DNA from: Litoditis marina
Taxonomy: Eukaryota; Nematoda; Chromadorea; Rhabditida; Rhabditidae
Assembly: GCA_964036275.1 (NCBI GenBank)
Contig: CAXIWQ010000108.1
Location: forward strand, 1 to 64,000
Direction: 5' to 3'
Length of the DNA stretch: 64,000 nt
Shown one piece after another: positions 33,401 through 47,800 of this stretch (position 1 is the first letter of the stretch; each line of letters opens with the position of its first letter). The translations under genes and the position numbers were made by a program. The notes beneath the pieces were generated by a model. The model was not told the DNA's origin, did no database searches, and saw nothing but the letters and a program-made list of their open reading frames with translations.

Positions 33401-36400
33401 AATTACAAAATGGCCATTCAGGGGAGATGTATAAAATGGCCATTTAGGATGTATAAAATGGCCATTTAGGGAAGATGTATAAAATGGCCATTTAGGATGT
33501 ATAAAATGGCCATTTAGGGAAGATGTATAAAATGGCCATTTAGGATGTATAAAATGGCCATTTAGGATGTATAAAATGACCATTTAGGATGTATAAAATG
33601 GCCATTTAGGAATTACAAAATGGCCATTCAGGGGAGATGTATAAAATGGCCATTTAGGAATTACAAAATGGCCATTCAGGGGAGATGTATAAAATGGCCA
33701 TTTAGGATGTATAAAATGGCCATTTAGGAATTACAAAATGGCCATTCAGGGGAGATGTATAAAATGGCCATTTAGGAATTACAAAATGGCCATTCAGGGG
33801 AGATGTATAAAATGGCCATTTAGGATGTATAAAATGGCCATTTAGGGAAGATGTATAAAATGGCCATTTAGGATGTATAAAATGGCCATTTAGGATGTAT
33901 AAAATGACCATTTAGGATGTATAAAATGGCCATTTAGGGGAGATGTCTAAAATGGCCATTTAGGAAGTATAAAATGGCCATTCAGGGGAGATGTATAAAA
34001 TGGCCATTTAGGAAGTATAAAATGGCCATTTAGGGAAGATGTATAAAATGGCCATTTAGGAGAGATGTATAAAATGGCCATTTAGGGAAGATGTATAAAA
34101 TGGCCATTTAGGATGTATAAAATGGCCATTTAGGGGAGATGTCTAAAATGACCATTTAGGATGTATAAAATGGCCATTTAGAAATTACAAAATGGCCATT
34201 CAGGGGAGATGTATAAAATGGCCATTTAGGATGTATAAAATGGCCATTTAGGAGAGATGTATAGAATGGCCATTTAGGATGTATAAAATGGCCATTTAGG
34301 GGAGATGTCTAAAATGGCCATTTAGGATGTATAAAATGGCCATTTAGGAATTACAAAATGGCCATTCAGGGGAGATGTATAAAATGGCCATTTAGGATGT
34401 ATAAAATGGCCATTTAGGGAAGATGTATAAAATGGCCATTTAGGATGTATAAAATGGCCATTTAGGATGTATAAAATGGCCATTTAGGATGTATAAAATG
34501 GCCATTTAGGAGAGATGTATAGAATGGCCACTTAGGATGTATAAAATGGCCATTTAGGAGAGATGTATAAAATGGCCATTTAGGATGTATAAAATGGCCA
34601 TTTAGGAGAGATGTATAGAATGGCCATTTAGGATGTATAAAATGGCCATTTAGGGGAGATGTCTAAAATGGCCATTTAGGATGTATAAAATGGCCATTTA
34701 GGAATTACGAAATGGCCATTTAGGGGAGATGTCTAAAATGGCCATTTAGGAAGTATAAAATGGCCATTCAGGGGAGATGTATAAAATGGCCATTTAGGAT
34801 GTACAAAATGGCCATTTAGGAGAGATGTATAGAATGGCCATTTAGGATGTATAAAATGGCCATTTAGGGGAGATGTCTAAAATGACCATTTAGGATGTAT
34901 AAAATGGCCATTTAGAAATTACAAAATGGCCATTCAGGGGAGATGTATAAAATGGCCATTTAGGATGTATAAAATGGCCATTTAGGAGAGATGTATAGAA
35001 TGGCCATTTAGGATGTATAAAATGGCCATTTAGGGGAGATGTCTAAAATGGCCATTTAGGATGTATAAAATGGCCATTTAGGAATTACAAAATGGCCATT
35101 CAGGGGAGATGTATAAAATGGCCATTTAGGATGTATAAAATGGCCATTTAGGGGAGATGTCTAAAATGGCCATTTAGGATGTATAAAATGGCCATTTAGG
35201 ATGTATAAAATGGCCATTTAGGGGAGATGTCTAAAATGACCATTTAGGGGAGATGTCTAAAATGGCCATTTAGGATGTATAAAATGGCCATTTAGGATGT
35301 ATAAAATGGCCATTTAGGGGAGATGTCTAAAATGGCCATTCAGGGGAGATGTATAAAATGGCCATTTAGGGAGTATAAAATGGCCATTCAGGGGAGATGT
35401 ATAAAATGGCCATTTAGGGAAGATGTATAAAATGGCCATTAGGATGTATAAAATGGCCATTTAGGATGTATAAAATGGCCATTTAGGATGTATAAAATGG
35501 CCATTTAGGGGAGATGTATAAAATGGCCATTTAGGATGTATAAAATGGCCATTTAGGATGTATAAAATGGCCATTTAGGGGAGATGTATAAAATGGCCAT
35601 TTAGGATGTATAAAATGGCCATTTAGGATGTATAAAATGGCCATTTAGGAATTACAAAATGGCCATTCAGGGGAGATGTATAAAATGGCCATTTAGGAAG
35701 TATAAAATGGCCATTTAGGGGAGATGTCTAAAATGGCCATTTAGGATGTATAAAATGGCCATTTAGGATGTATAAAATGGCCATTTAGGAATTACAAAAT
35801 GGCCATTCAGGGGAGATGTATAAAATGGCCATTTAGGAAGTATAAAATGGCCATTTAGGAGAGATGTATAAAATGGCCATTTAGGGGAGATGTATAAAAT
35901 GGCCATTTAGGATGTATAAAATGGCCATTTAGGGAAGATGTATAAAATGGCCATTTAGGATGTATAAAATGGCCATTTAGGAAGTATAAAATGGCCATTT
36001 AGAGGAGATGTATAAAATGGCCATTTAGGGGAGATGTATAAAATGGCCATTTAGGATGTATAAAATGGCCATTTAGGAAGTATAAAATGGCCATTTAGAG
36101 GAGATGTATAAAATGGCCATTTAGGAAGTATAAAATGGCCATTCAGGGGAGATGTATAAAATGGCCATTTAGGATGTATAAAATGGCCATTTAGGGGAGA
36201 TGTATAAAATGGCCATTTAGGAAGTATAAAATGGCCATTTAGAGGAGATGTATAAAATGGCCATTTAGGAAGTATAAAATGGCCATTCAGGAGAGATGTA
36301 TAAAATGGCCATTTAGGGGAGATGTATAAAATGGCCATTTAGGATATATAAAATGGCCATTTAGGGGAGATGTACAAAATGGCCATTTAGGATGTATAAA

Positions 36401-38459
36401 ATGGCCATTTAGGATGTATAAAATGGCCATTTAGGAAGTATAAAATGGCCATTTAGAGGAGATGTATAAAATGGCCATTTAGGAAGTATAAAATGGCCAT
36501 TCAGGGGAGATGTATAAAATGGCCACTTAGGAGAGATGTATAAAATGGCCATTTAGGGGAGATGTATAAAATGGCCATTTAGGAGAGATGTATAAAATGG
36601 CCATTTAGGGGAGATGTATAAAATGGCCATTTAGGAGAGATGTATAAAATGGCCACTTAGGATGTATAAAATGGCCATTTAGGGGAGATGTATAAAATGG
36701 CCATTTAGGAGAGATGTATAAAATGGCCATTTAGGAGAGATGTATAAAATGGCCATTTAGGAAGTATAAAATGGCCATTTAGGGGAGATGTATAAAATGG
36801 CCATTTAGGAGAGATGTATAAAATGGCCATTTAGGAGAGATGTATAAAATGGCCATTTAGGAAGTATAAAATGGCCATTTAGGAGAGATGTATAAAATGG
36901 CCACTTAGGAGAGATGTATAAAATGGCCATTTAGGGGAGATGTATAAAATGGCCATTTAGGAGAGATGTATAAAATGGCCATTTAGGAGAGATGTATACA
37001 ATGGCCACTTAGGATGTATAAAATGGCCATTTAGGGGAGATGTATAAAATGGCCATTTAGGAGAGATGTATAAAATGGCCATTTAGGAAGTATGAAATGG
37101 CCATTTAGGAGAGATGTATAAAATGGCCATTTAGGAGAGATGTATAAAATGGCCACTTAGGATGTATAACATGGCCATTTAGGGGAGATGTATAAAATGG
37201 CCATTTAGGATGTATAAAATGGCCATTTAGAGGAGATGTATAAAATGGCCATTTAGGAAGTATAAAATGGCCATTTAGGAGAGATGTATAAAATGGCCAC
37301 TTAGGATGTATAAAATGGCCATTTAGGGGAGATGTATAAAATGGCCATTTAGGAGAGATGTATAAAATGGCCATTTAGGAGAGATGTATAAAATGGCCAC
37401 TTAGGATGTATAAAATGGCCATTTAGGGGAGATGTATAAAATGGCCATTTAGGATGTATAAAATGGCCATTTAGGGGAGATGTCTAAAATGACCATTTAG
37501 GATGTATAAAATGGCCATTTAGAAATTACAAAATGGCCATTCAGGGGAGATGTATAAAATGGCCATTTAGGGGAGATGTATAAAATGGCCATTCAGGGGA
37601 GATGTATAAAATGGCCATTTAGGATGTATAAAATGGCCATTTAGGATGTATAAAATGGCCATTTAGGAAGTATAAAATGGCCATTCAGGGGAGATGTATA
37701 AAATGGCCATTTAGGATGTATAAAATGGCCATTTAGGAGAGATGTATAAAATGGCCATTTAGGGGAGATGTATAAAATGGCCATTTAGGAGAGATGTATA
37801 AAATGGCCACTTAGGATGTATAAAATGGCCATTTAGGGGAGATGTATAAAATGGCCATTTAGGAGAGATGTATAAAATGGCCATTTAGGAAGTATAAAAT
37901 GGCCATTTAGGAGAGATGTATAAAATGGCCATTTAGGGGAGATGTATAAAATGGCCATTTAGGATGTATAAAATGGCCATTTAGGGAAGATGTATAAAAT
38001 GGCCATTTAGGATGTATAAAATGGCCATTTAGGAAGTATAAAATGGCCATTCAGGGGAGATGTATAAAATGGCCATTTAGGATGTATAAAATGGCCATTT
38101 AGGAAGTATAAAATGGCCATTTAGGGAAGATGTATAAAATGGCCATTTAGGATGTATAAAATGGCCATTTAGGATGTATAAAATGGCCATTTAGGAAGTA
38201 TAAAATGGCCATTCAGGGGAGATGTATAAAATGGCCATTTAGGGGAGATGTATAAAATGGCCATTTAGGATGTATAAAATGGCCATTTAGGATGTATAAA
38301 ATGGCCATTTAGGATGTATAAAATGGCCATTTAGGAAGTATAAAATGGCCATTCAGGGGAGATGTATAAAATGGCCATTTAGGGGAGATGTATAAAATGG
38401 CCATTTAGGAGAGATGTATAAAATGGCCATTTAGGATGTATAAAATGGCCATTTAGGAA

Positions 38460-41400
38460 GTATAAAATGGCCATTCAGGGGAGATGTATAAAATGGCCAT
38501 TTAGGGGAGATGTATAAAATGGCCATTTAGGATGTATAAAATGGCCATTTAGGATGTATAAAATGGCCATTTAGGAAGTATAAAATGGCCATTTAGAGGA
38601 GATGTATAAAATGGCCATTTAGGGAGTATAAAATGGCCATTTAGGGAAGATGTATAAAATGGCCATTTAGGATGTATAAAATGGCCATTTAGGAAGTATA
38701 AAATGGCCATTTAGGGGAGATGTATAAAATGGCCATTTAGGATGTATCAAATGGCCATTTAGGGAGTATAAAATGGCCATTTAGGGAAGATGTATAAAAT
38801 GGCCATTCAGGGGAGATGTATAAAATGGCCATTTAGGGAGTATAAAATGGCCATTTAGGGAAGATGTATAAAATGGCCATTTAGGATGTATAAAATGGCC
38901 ATTTAGGAGAGATGTATAAAATGGCCATTTAGGATGTATAAAATGGCCATTTAGGGGAGATGTCTAAAATGGCCATTTAGGATGTATAAAATGGCCATTT
39001 AGGAGAGATGTATAGAATGGCCATTTAGGATGTATAAAATGGCCATTTAGGGGAGATGTCTAAAATGACCATTTAGGATGTATAAAATGGCCATTTAGAA
39101 ATTACAAAATGGCCATTCAGGGGAGATGTATAAAATGGCCATTTAGGATGTATAAAATGGCCATTTAGGAGAGATGTATAGAATGGCCATTTAGGATGTA
39201 TAAAATGGCCATTTAGGGGAGATGTCTAAAATGGCCATTTAGGATGTATAAAATGGCCATTTAGGAATTACAAAATGGCCATTCAGGGGAGATGTATAAA
39301 ATGGCCATTTAGGATGTATAAAATGGCCATTTAGGGAAGATGTATAAAATGGCCATTTAGGAAGTATAAAATGGCCATTTAGGGGAGATGTCTAAAATGG
39401 CCATTTAGGATGTATAAAATGGCCATTTAGGATGTATAAAATGGCCATTTAGGAATTACAAAATGGCCATTCAGGGGAGATGTATAAAATGGCCATTTAG
39501 GAAGTATAAAATGGCCATTTAGGGGAGATGTATAAAATGGCCATTTAGGATGTATAAAATGGCCATTTAGGGAGTATAAAATGGCCATTTAGGGAAGATG
39601 TATAAAATGGCCATTTAGGGGAGATGTATACAATGGCCATTTAGGATGTATAAAATGGCCATTTAGGAAGTATAAGATGGCCATTTAGGGGAGATGTATA
39701 AAATGGCCATTTAGGGGAGATGTATAAAATGGCCATTTAGGAGAGATGTATAAAATGGCCACTTAGGATGTATAAAATGGCCATTTAGGGGAGATGTATA
39801 AAATGGCCATTTAGGAGAGATGTATAAAATGGCCATTTAGGAAGTATAAAATGGCCATTTAGGAGAGATGTATAAAATGGCCACTTAGGAGAGATGTATA
39901 AAATGGCCATTTAGAGGAGATGTATAAAAAGGCCATTTAGGGGAGATGTATAAAATGGCCATTTAGGAGAGATGTATAAAATGGCCATTTAGGGGAGATG
40001 TATAAAATGGCCATTTAGGAGAGATGTATAAAATGGCCATTTAGGAAGTATAAAATGGCCATTTAGGAGAGATGTATAAAATGGCCATTTAGGAGAGATG
40101 TATAAAATGGCCATTTAGGAAGTATAAAATGGCCATTTAGGAGAGATGTATAAAATGGCCATTTAGGGGAGATGTATAAAATGGCCATTTAGGAGAGATG
40201 TATAAAATTGCCATTTAGGAAGTATAAAATGGCCATTTAGGAGAGATGTATAAAATGGCCATTTAGGAGAGATGTATAAAATGGCCATTTAGGGGAGATG
40301 TATAAAATGGCCACTTAGGATGTATAAAATGGCCATTTAGGAGAGATGTATAAAATGGCCATTTAGGGGAGATGTATAAAATGGCCACTTAGGATGTATA
40401 AAATGGCCATTTAGGGGAGATGTATAAAATGGCCATTTAGGATGTATAAAATGGCCATTTAGAGGAGATGTATAAAATGGCCATTTAGGAAGTATAAAAT
40501 GGCCATTTAGGAGAGATGTATAAAATGGCCACTTAGGATGTATAAAATGGCCATTTAGGAGAGATGTATAAAATGGCCATTTAGGGGAGATGTATAAAAT
40601 GGCCACTTAGGATGTATAAAATGGCCATTTAGGGGAGATGTATAAAATGGCCATTTAGGATGTATAAAATGGCCATTTAGAGGAGATGTATAAAATGGCC
40701 ATTTAGGAAGTATAAAATGGCCATTTAGGAGAGATGTATAAAATGGCCACTTAGGATGTATAAAATGGCCATTTAGGAGAGATGTATAAAATGGCCATTT
40801 AGGGGAGATGTATAAAATGGCCACTTAGGATGTATAAAATGGCCATTTAGGGGAGATGTATAAAATGGCCATTTAGGATGTATAAAATGGCCATTTAGAG
40901 GAGATGTATAAAATGGCCATTTAGGAAGTATAAAATGGCCATTTAGGGGAGATGTATAAAATGGCCATTTAGGAGAGATGTATAAAATGGCCATTTAGGA
41001 GAGATGTATAAAATGGCCATTTAGGGGAGATGTATAAAATGGCCACTTAGGATGTATAAAATGGCCATTTAGGGGAGATGTATAAAATGGCCATTTAGGA
41101 TGTATAAAATGGCCATTTAGGAGAGATGTATAAAATGGCCACTTAGGATGTATAAAATGGCCATTTAGGGGAGATGTATAAAATGGCCATTTAGGAGAGA
41201 TGTATAAAATGGCCATTTAGGAGAGATGTATAAAATGGCCACTTAGGATGTATAAAATGGCCATTTAGGGGAGATGTATAAAATGGCCATTTAGGAGAGA
41301 TGTATAAAATGGCCATTTAGGAAGTATAAAATGGCCATTTAGGAGAGATGTATAAAATGGCCATTTAGGGGAGATGTATAAAATGGCCATTTAGGATGTA

Positions 41401-42800
41401 TAAAATGGCCATTTAGGGAAGATGTATAAAATGGCCATTTAGGATGTATAAAATGGCCATTTAGGAAGTATAAAATGGCCATTCAGGGGAGATGTATAAA
41501 ATGGCCATTTAGGATGTATTAAATGGCCATTTAGGGAAGATGTATAAAATGGCCATTTAGGATGTATAAAATGGCCATTTAGGAAGTATAAAATGGCCAT
41601 TCAGGGGAGATGTATAAAATGGCCATTTAGGAAGTATAAAATGGCCATTCAGGAGAGATGTATAAAATGGCCATTTAGGGGAGATGTATAAAATGGCCAT
41701 TTAGGATGTATAAAATGGCCATTTAGGATGTATAAAATGGCCATTTAGGAAGTATAAAATGGCCATTTAGAGGAGATGTATAAAATGGCCATTTAGGGAG
41801 TATAAAATGGCCATTTAGGGAAGATGTATAAAATGGCCATTTAGGATGTATAAAATGGCCATTTAGGAAGTATAAAATGGCCATTTAGGGGAGATGTATA
41901 AAATGGCCATTTAGGATGTATCAAATGGCCATTTAGGGAGTATAAAATGGCCATTTAGGGAAGATGTATAAAATGGCCATTCAGGGGAGATGTATAAAAT
42001 GGCCATTTAGGGAGTATAAAATGGCCATTTAGGGAAGATGTATAAAATGGCCATTTAGGATGTATAAAATGGCCATTTAGGAGAGATGTATAAAATGGCC
42101 ATTTAGGATGTATAAAATGGCCATTTAGGGGAGATGTCTAAAATGGCCATTTAGGATGTATAAAATGGCCATTTAGGAGAGATGTATAGAATGGCCATTT
42201 AGGATGTATAAAATGGCCATTTAGGGGAGATGTCTAAAATGACCATTTAGGATGTATAAAATGGCCATTTAGAAATTACAAAATGGCCATTCAGGGGAGA
42301 TGTATAAAATGGCCATTTAGGATGTATAAAATGGCCATTTAGGAGAGATGTATAGAATGGCCATTTAGGATGTATAAAATGGCCATTTAGGGGAGATGTC
42401 TAAAATGGCCATTTAGGATGTATAAAATGGCCATTTAGGAATTACAAAATGGCCATTCAGGGGAGATGTATAAAATGGCCATTTAGGATGTATAAAATGG
42501 CCATTTAGGGAAGATGTATAAAATGGCCATTTAGGAAGTATAAAATGGCCATTTAGGGGAGATGTCTAAAATGGCCATTTAGGATGTATAAAATGGCCAT
42601 TTAGGATGTATAAAATGGCCATTTAGGAATTACAAAATGGCCATTCAGGGGAGATGTATAAAATGGCCATTTAGGATGTATAAAATGGCCATTTAGGGAG
42701 TATAAAATGGCCATTTAGGGAAGATGTATAAAATGGCCATTTAGGGGAGATGTATACAATGGCCATTTAGGATGTATAAAATGGCCATTTAGGAAGTATA
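38460..42800. repeat. Spaced duplication, about 1.2-kb blocks, offset 3174 bp
   Basis: Bases about 38460-39630 recur at about 41634-42752. Shared rare variants fix the alignment: GTATCAAATGG (near 38745 and 41919), GTATACAATGG (39627 and 42753) and GTATAAGATGG (39670 and 42797). The offset changes from 3174 to 3126 within the block, meaning a 48-bp (one dimer) indel. Confidence 0.82.
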
Positions 42801-42880
42801 AGATGGCCATTTAGGGGAGATGTATAAAATGGCCATTTAGGATGTATAAAATGGCCATTTAGGGAGTATAAAATGGCCAT

Positions 42881-43552
42881 TTAGGGAAGATGTATAAAAT
42901 GGCCATTCAGGGGAGATGTATAAAATGGCCATTTAGGGAGTATAAAATGGCCATTTAGGGAAGATGTATAAAATGGCCATTTAGGATGTATAAAATGGCC
43001 ATTTAGGGGAGATGTATAAAATGGCCATTTAGGAAGTATAAAATGGCCATTTAGGGGAGATGTATAAAATGGCCATTTAGGATGTATAAAATGGCCATTT
43101 AGGGGAGATGTATAAAATGGCCATTTAGGGAGTATAAAATGGCCATTTAGGGGAGATGTATAAAATGGCCATTTAGGATGTATAAAATGGCCATTTAGGG
43201 GAGATGTATAAAATGGCCATTTAGGAAGTATAAAATGGCCATTTAGGGGAGATGTATAAAATGGCCATTTAGGATGTATAAAATGGCCATTCAGGGGAGA
43301 TGTATAAAATGGCCATTTAGGGAGTATAAAATGGCCATTTAGGGGAGATGTATAAAATGGCCATTTAGGATGTATAAAATGGCCATTTAGGAGAGATGTA
43401 TAAAATGGCCATTTAGGATGTATAAAATGGCCATTTAGGGGAGATGTATAAAATGGCCATTTAGAAAGTATAAAATGGCCATTTAGGGGAGATGTATAAA
43501 ATGGCCATTTAGGATGTATAAAATGGCCATTTAGGGAGTATAAAATGGCCAT
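42881..43552. repeat. Run of strict 22/26-bp alternation (48-bp dimers)
   Basis: Fourteen successive 48-bp dimers (672 bp), with GAGTATAAAA, AAGTATAAAA and GATGTATAAAA short units alternating with 26-bp units. This regularity produces the longest minus-strand open frame in the array, with a 16-residue period; there is no reason to think it is a gene. Confidence 0.85.
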
Positions 43553-44097
43553 TTAGGGAAGATGTATAAAATGGCCATTTAGGAAGTATAAAATGGCCAT
43601 TTAGGGGAGATGTATAAAATGGCCATTTAGGATGTATAAAATGGCCATTTAGGATGTATAAAATGGCCATTTAGGATGTATAAAATGGCCATTTAGGAAG
43701 TATAAAATGGTCATTTAGGGGAGATGTATAAAATGGCCATTTAGGATGTATAAAATGGCCATTTAGGATGTATAAAATGGCCATTTAGGAATTACAAAAT
43801 GGCCATTCAGGGGAGATGTATAAAATGGCCATTTAGGGAGTATAAAATGGCCATTTAGGGAAGATGTATAAAATGGTCATTTAGGATGTATAAAATGGCC
43901 ATTTAGGGGAGATGTATAAAATGGCCATTTAGGATGTATAAAATGGCCATTTAGAGGAGATGTATAAAATGGCCATTTAGGATGTATAAAATGGCCATTT
44001 AGGGAGTATAAAATGGCCATTTAGGGAAGATGTATAAAATGACCATTTAGGGGAGATGTATAAAATGACCATTTAGGGGAGATGTATAAAATGGCCA

Positions 44098-44884
44098 TTT
44101 AGAAAATGGCCATTTAGGATGTATAAAATGGCCATTTAGAGGAGATGTATAAAATGGCCATTTAGGATGTATAAAATGGCCATTTAGGGAGTATAAAATG
44201 GCCATTTAGGGGAGATGTATAAAATGGCCATTTAGGAAGTATAGAACGGCCATTTAGGGGAGATGTATAAAATGGCCATTTAGGATGTATAAAATGGCCA
44301 TTTAGGATGTATAAAATGGCCATTTAGGAATTACAAAATGGCCATTCAGGGGAGATGTATAAAATGGCCATTTAGGGAGTATAAAATGGCCATTTAGGGA
44401 AGATGTATAAAATGGCCATTTAGGGGAGATGTATAAAATGGCCATTTAGGATGTATAAAATGGCCATTTAGGATGTATAAAATGGCCATTTAGGAATTAC
44501 AAAATGGCCATTCAGGGGAGATGTATAAAATGGCCATTTAGGGAGTATAAAATGGCCATTTAGGGAAGATGTATAAAATGGCCATTTAGGGTAGATGTAT
44601 AAAATGGCCATTTAGGATGTATAAAATGGCCATTTAGGATGTATAAAATGGCCATTTAGGGGAGATGTATAAAATGGCCATTTAGAAAATGGCCATTTAG
44701 GATGTATAAAATGGCCATTTAGGATGTATAAAATGGCCATTTAGGGAGTATAAAATGGCCATTTAGGGAAGATGTATAAAATGACCATTTAGGGGAGATG
44801 TATAAAATGGCCATTTAGGATGTATAAAATGGCCATTTAGGGGAGATGTATAAAATGGCCATTTAGAAAATGGCCATTTAGGAT
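44098..44884. repeat. Truncated 15-bp satellite units
   Basis: Three places (near 44101, 44690 and 44865) read ATTTAGAAAATGGCCATTTAGG, so the unit has lost its GATGTAT portion and is only 15 bp. They lie in a local repeat with about 590- and 175-bp spacing, suggesting one deletion that was then copied. Confidence 0.75.
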
Positions 44885-47800
44885 GTATAAAATGGCCATT
44901 TAGGAAGTATAAAATGGCCATTTAGGATGTATAAAATGGCCATTTAGGATGTATAAAATGGCCATTCAGGGGAGATGTATAAAATGGCCATTTAGGAATT
45001 ATAAAATGGCCATTTAGGAATTATAAAATGGCCATTCAGGGGAGATGTATAAAATGGCCATTTAGGATGTATAAAATGGCCATTTAGGATGTATAAAATG
45101 GCCATTTAGGGGAGATGTCTAAAATGGCCATTTAGGAGAGATGTATAAAATGGCCATTTAGGATGTATAAAATGGCCATTTAGGGGAGATGTATAAAATG
45201 GCCATTTAGGATGTATAAAATGGCCACTTAGGATGTATAAAATGGCCATTTAGGGGAGATGTATAAAATGGCCACTTAGGATGTATAAAATGGCCATTTA
45301 GGGGAGATGTATAAAATGGCCATTTAGGAAGTATAAAATGGCCATTTAGGGGAGATATCTAAAATGGCCATTTAGGAAGTATAAAATGGCCATTCAGGAA
45401 TTATAAAATGGCCATTCAGGGGAGATGTATAAAATGGCCATTTAGGATGTATAAAATGGCCACTTAGGATGTATAAAATGGCCATTTAGGAGAGATGTAT
45501 AAAATGGCCACTTAGGATGTATAAAATGGCCATTTAGGGGAGATGTATAAAATGGCCATTTAGGAAGTATAAAATGGCCATTTAGGGGAGATATCTAAAA
45601 TGGCCATTTAGGAAGTATAAAATGGCCATTCAGGGGAGATGTATAAAATGGCCATTTAGGATGTATAAAATGGCCACTTAGGATGTATAAAATGGCCATT
45701 TAGGGGAGATGTATAAAATGGCCATTTAGGAGAGATGTATAAAATGGCCATTTAGGATGCATAAAATGGCCATTTAGGATGTATAAAATGGCCATTCAGG
45801 GGAGATGTATAAAATGGCCATTTAGGATGTATAAAATGGCCATTCAGGGGAGATGTATAAAATGGCCATTTAGGATGTATAAAATGGCCATTCAGGGGAG
45901 ATGTATAAAATGGCCATTTAGGGGAGATGTATAAAATGGCCATTTAGGAGAGATGTATAAAATGGCCACTTAGGATGTATAAAATGGCCATTTAGGATGT
46001 ATAAAATGGCCATTCAGGGGAGATGTATAAAATGGCCATTTAGGATGTATAAAATGGCCACTTAGGATGTATAAAATGGCCATTTAGGGGAGATGTATAA
46101 AATGGCCATTTAGGAGAGATGTATAAAATGGCCATTTAGGAGAGATGTATAAAATGGCCACTTAGGATGTATAAAATGGCCATTTAGGATGTATAAAATG
46201 GCCATTCAGGGGAGATGTATAAAATGGCCATTTAGGATGTATAAAATGGCCACTTAGGATGTATAAAATGGCCATTTAGGGGAGATGTATAAAATGGCCA
46301 TTTAGGAGAGATGTATAAAATGGCCATTTAGGATGTATAAAATGGCCATTTAGGAGAGATGTATAAAATGGCCATTCAGGGGAGATGTATAAAATGGCCA
46401 TTTAGGGGAGATGTATAAAATGGCCATTTAGGATGTATAAAATGGCCACTTAGGATGTATAAAATGGCCATTTAGGGGAGATGTATAAAATGGCCATTTA
46501 GGAGAGATGTATAAAATGGCCATTTAGGATGTATAAAATGGCCATTTAGGAGAGATGTATAAAATGGCCATTCAGGGGAGATGTATAAAATGGCCATTCA
46601 GGGGAGATGTATAAAATGGCCATTTAGGATGTATAAAATGGCCACTTAGGATGTATAAAATGGCCATTTAGGGGAGATGTATAAAATGGCCATTTAGGAG
46701 AGATGTATAAAATGGCCATTTAGGATGTATAAAATGGCCATTTAGGAGAGATGTATAAAATGGCCATTTAGGAGAGTTGTATAAAATGGCCATTTAGGAT
46801 GTATAAAATGGCCACTTAGGATGTATAAAATGGCCATTTAGGGGAGATGTATAAAATGGCCATTTAGGAGAGATGTATAAAATGGCCATTCAGGGGAGAT
46901 GTATAAAATGGCCATTTAGGATGTATAAAATGGCCACTTAGGATGTATAAAATGGCCATTTAGGGGAGATGTATAAAATGGCCATTTAGGAGAGATGTAT
47001 AAAATGGCCATTTAGGATGTATAAAATGGCCATTTAGGAGAGATGTATAAAATGGCCATTTAGGAGAGATGTATAAAATGGCCATTTAGGATGTATAAAA
47101 TGGCCATTTAGGGGAGATGTATAAAATGGCCATTTAGGATGTATAAAATGGCCATTTAGGGAGTATAAAATGGCCATTTAGGGAAGATGTATAAAATGGC
47201 CATTCAGGGGAGATGTATAAAATGGCCATTTAGGGGAGATGTATATAATGGCCACTTAGGATGTATAAAATGGCCATTTAGGGGAGATGTATGAAATGGC
47301 CATTTAGGGGAGATGTATAAAATGGCCACTTAGGATGTATAAAATGGCCATTTAGGAGAGATGTATAAAATGGCCATTTAGGATGTATAAAATGGCCATT
47401 TAGGGGAGATGTATAAAATGGCCATTTAGGATGTATAAAATGGCCATTTAGGAGAGATGTATAAAATGGCCATTTAGGATGTATAAAATGGCCATTTAGG
47501 GGAGATGTATAAAATGGCCATTTAGGAGAGATGTATAAAATGGCCATTTAGGATGTATAAAATGGCCATTTAGGGGAGATGTATAAAATGGCCATTTAGG
47601 AGAGATGTATAAAATGGCCACTTAGGATGTATAAAATGGCCATTTAGGGGAGATGTATAAAATGGCCATTTAGGAGAGATGTATAAAATGGCCACTTAGG
47701 ATGTATAAAATGGCCACTTAGGATGTATAAAATGGCCATTTAGGGGAGATGTATAAAATGGCCACTTAGGATGTATAAAATGGCCATTTAGGGGAGATGT

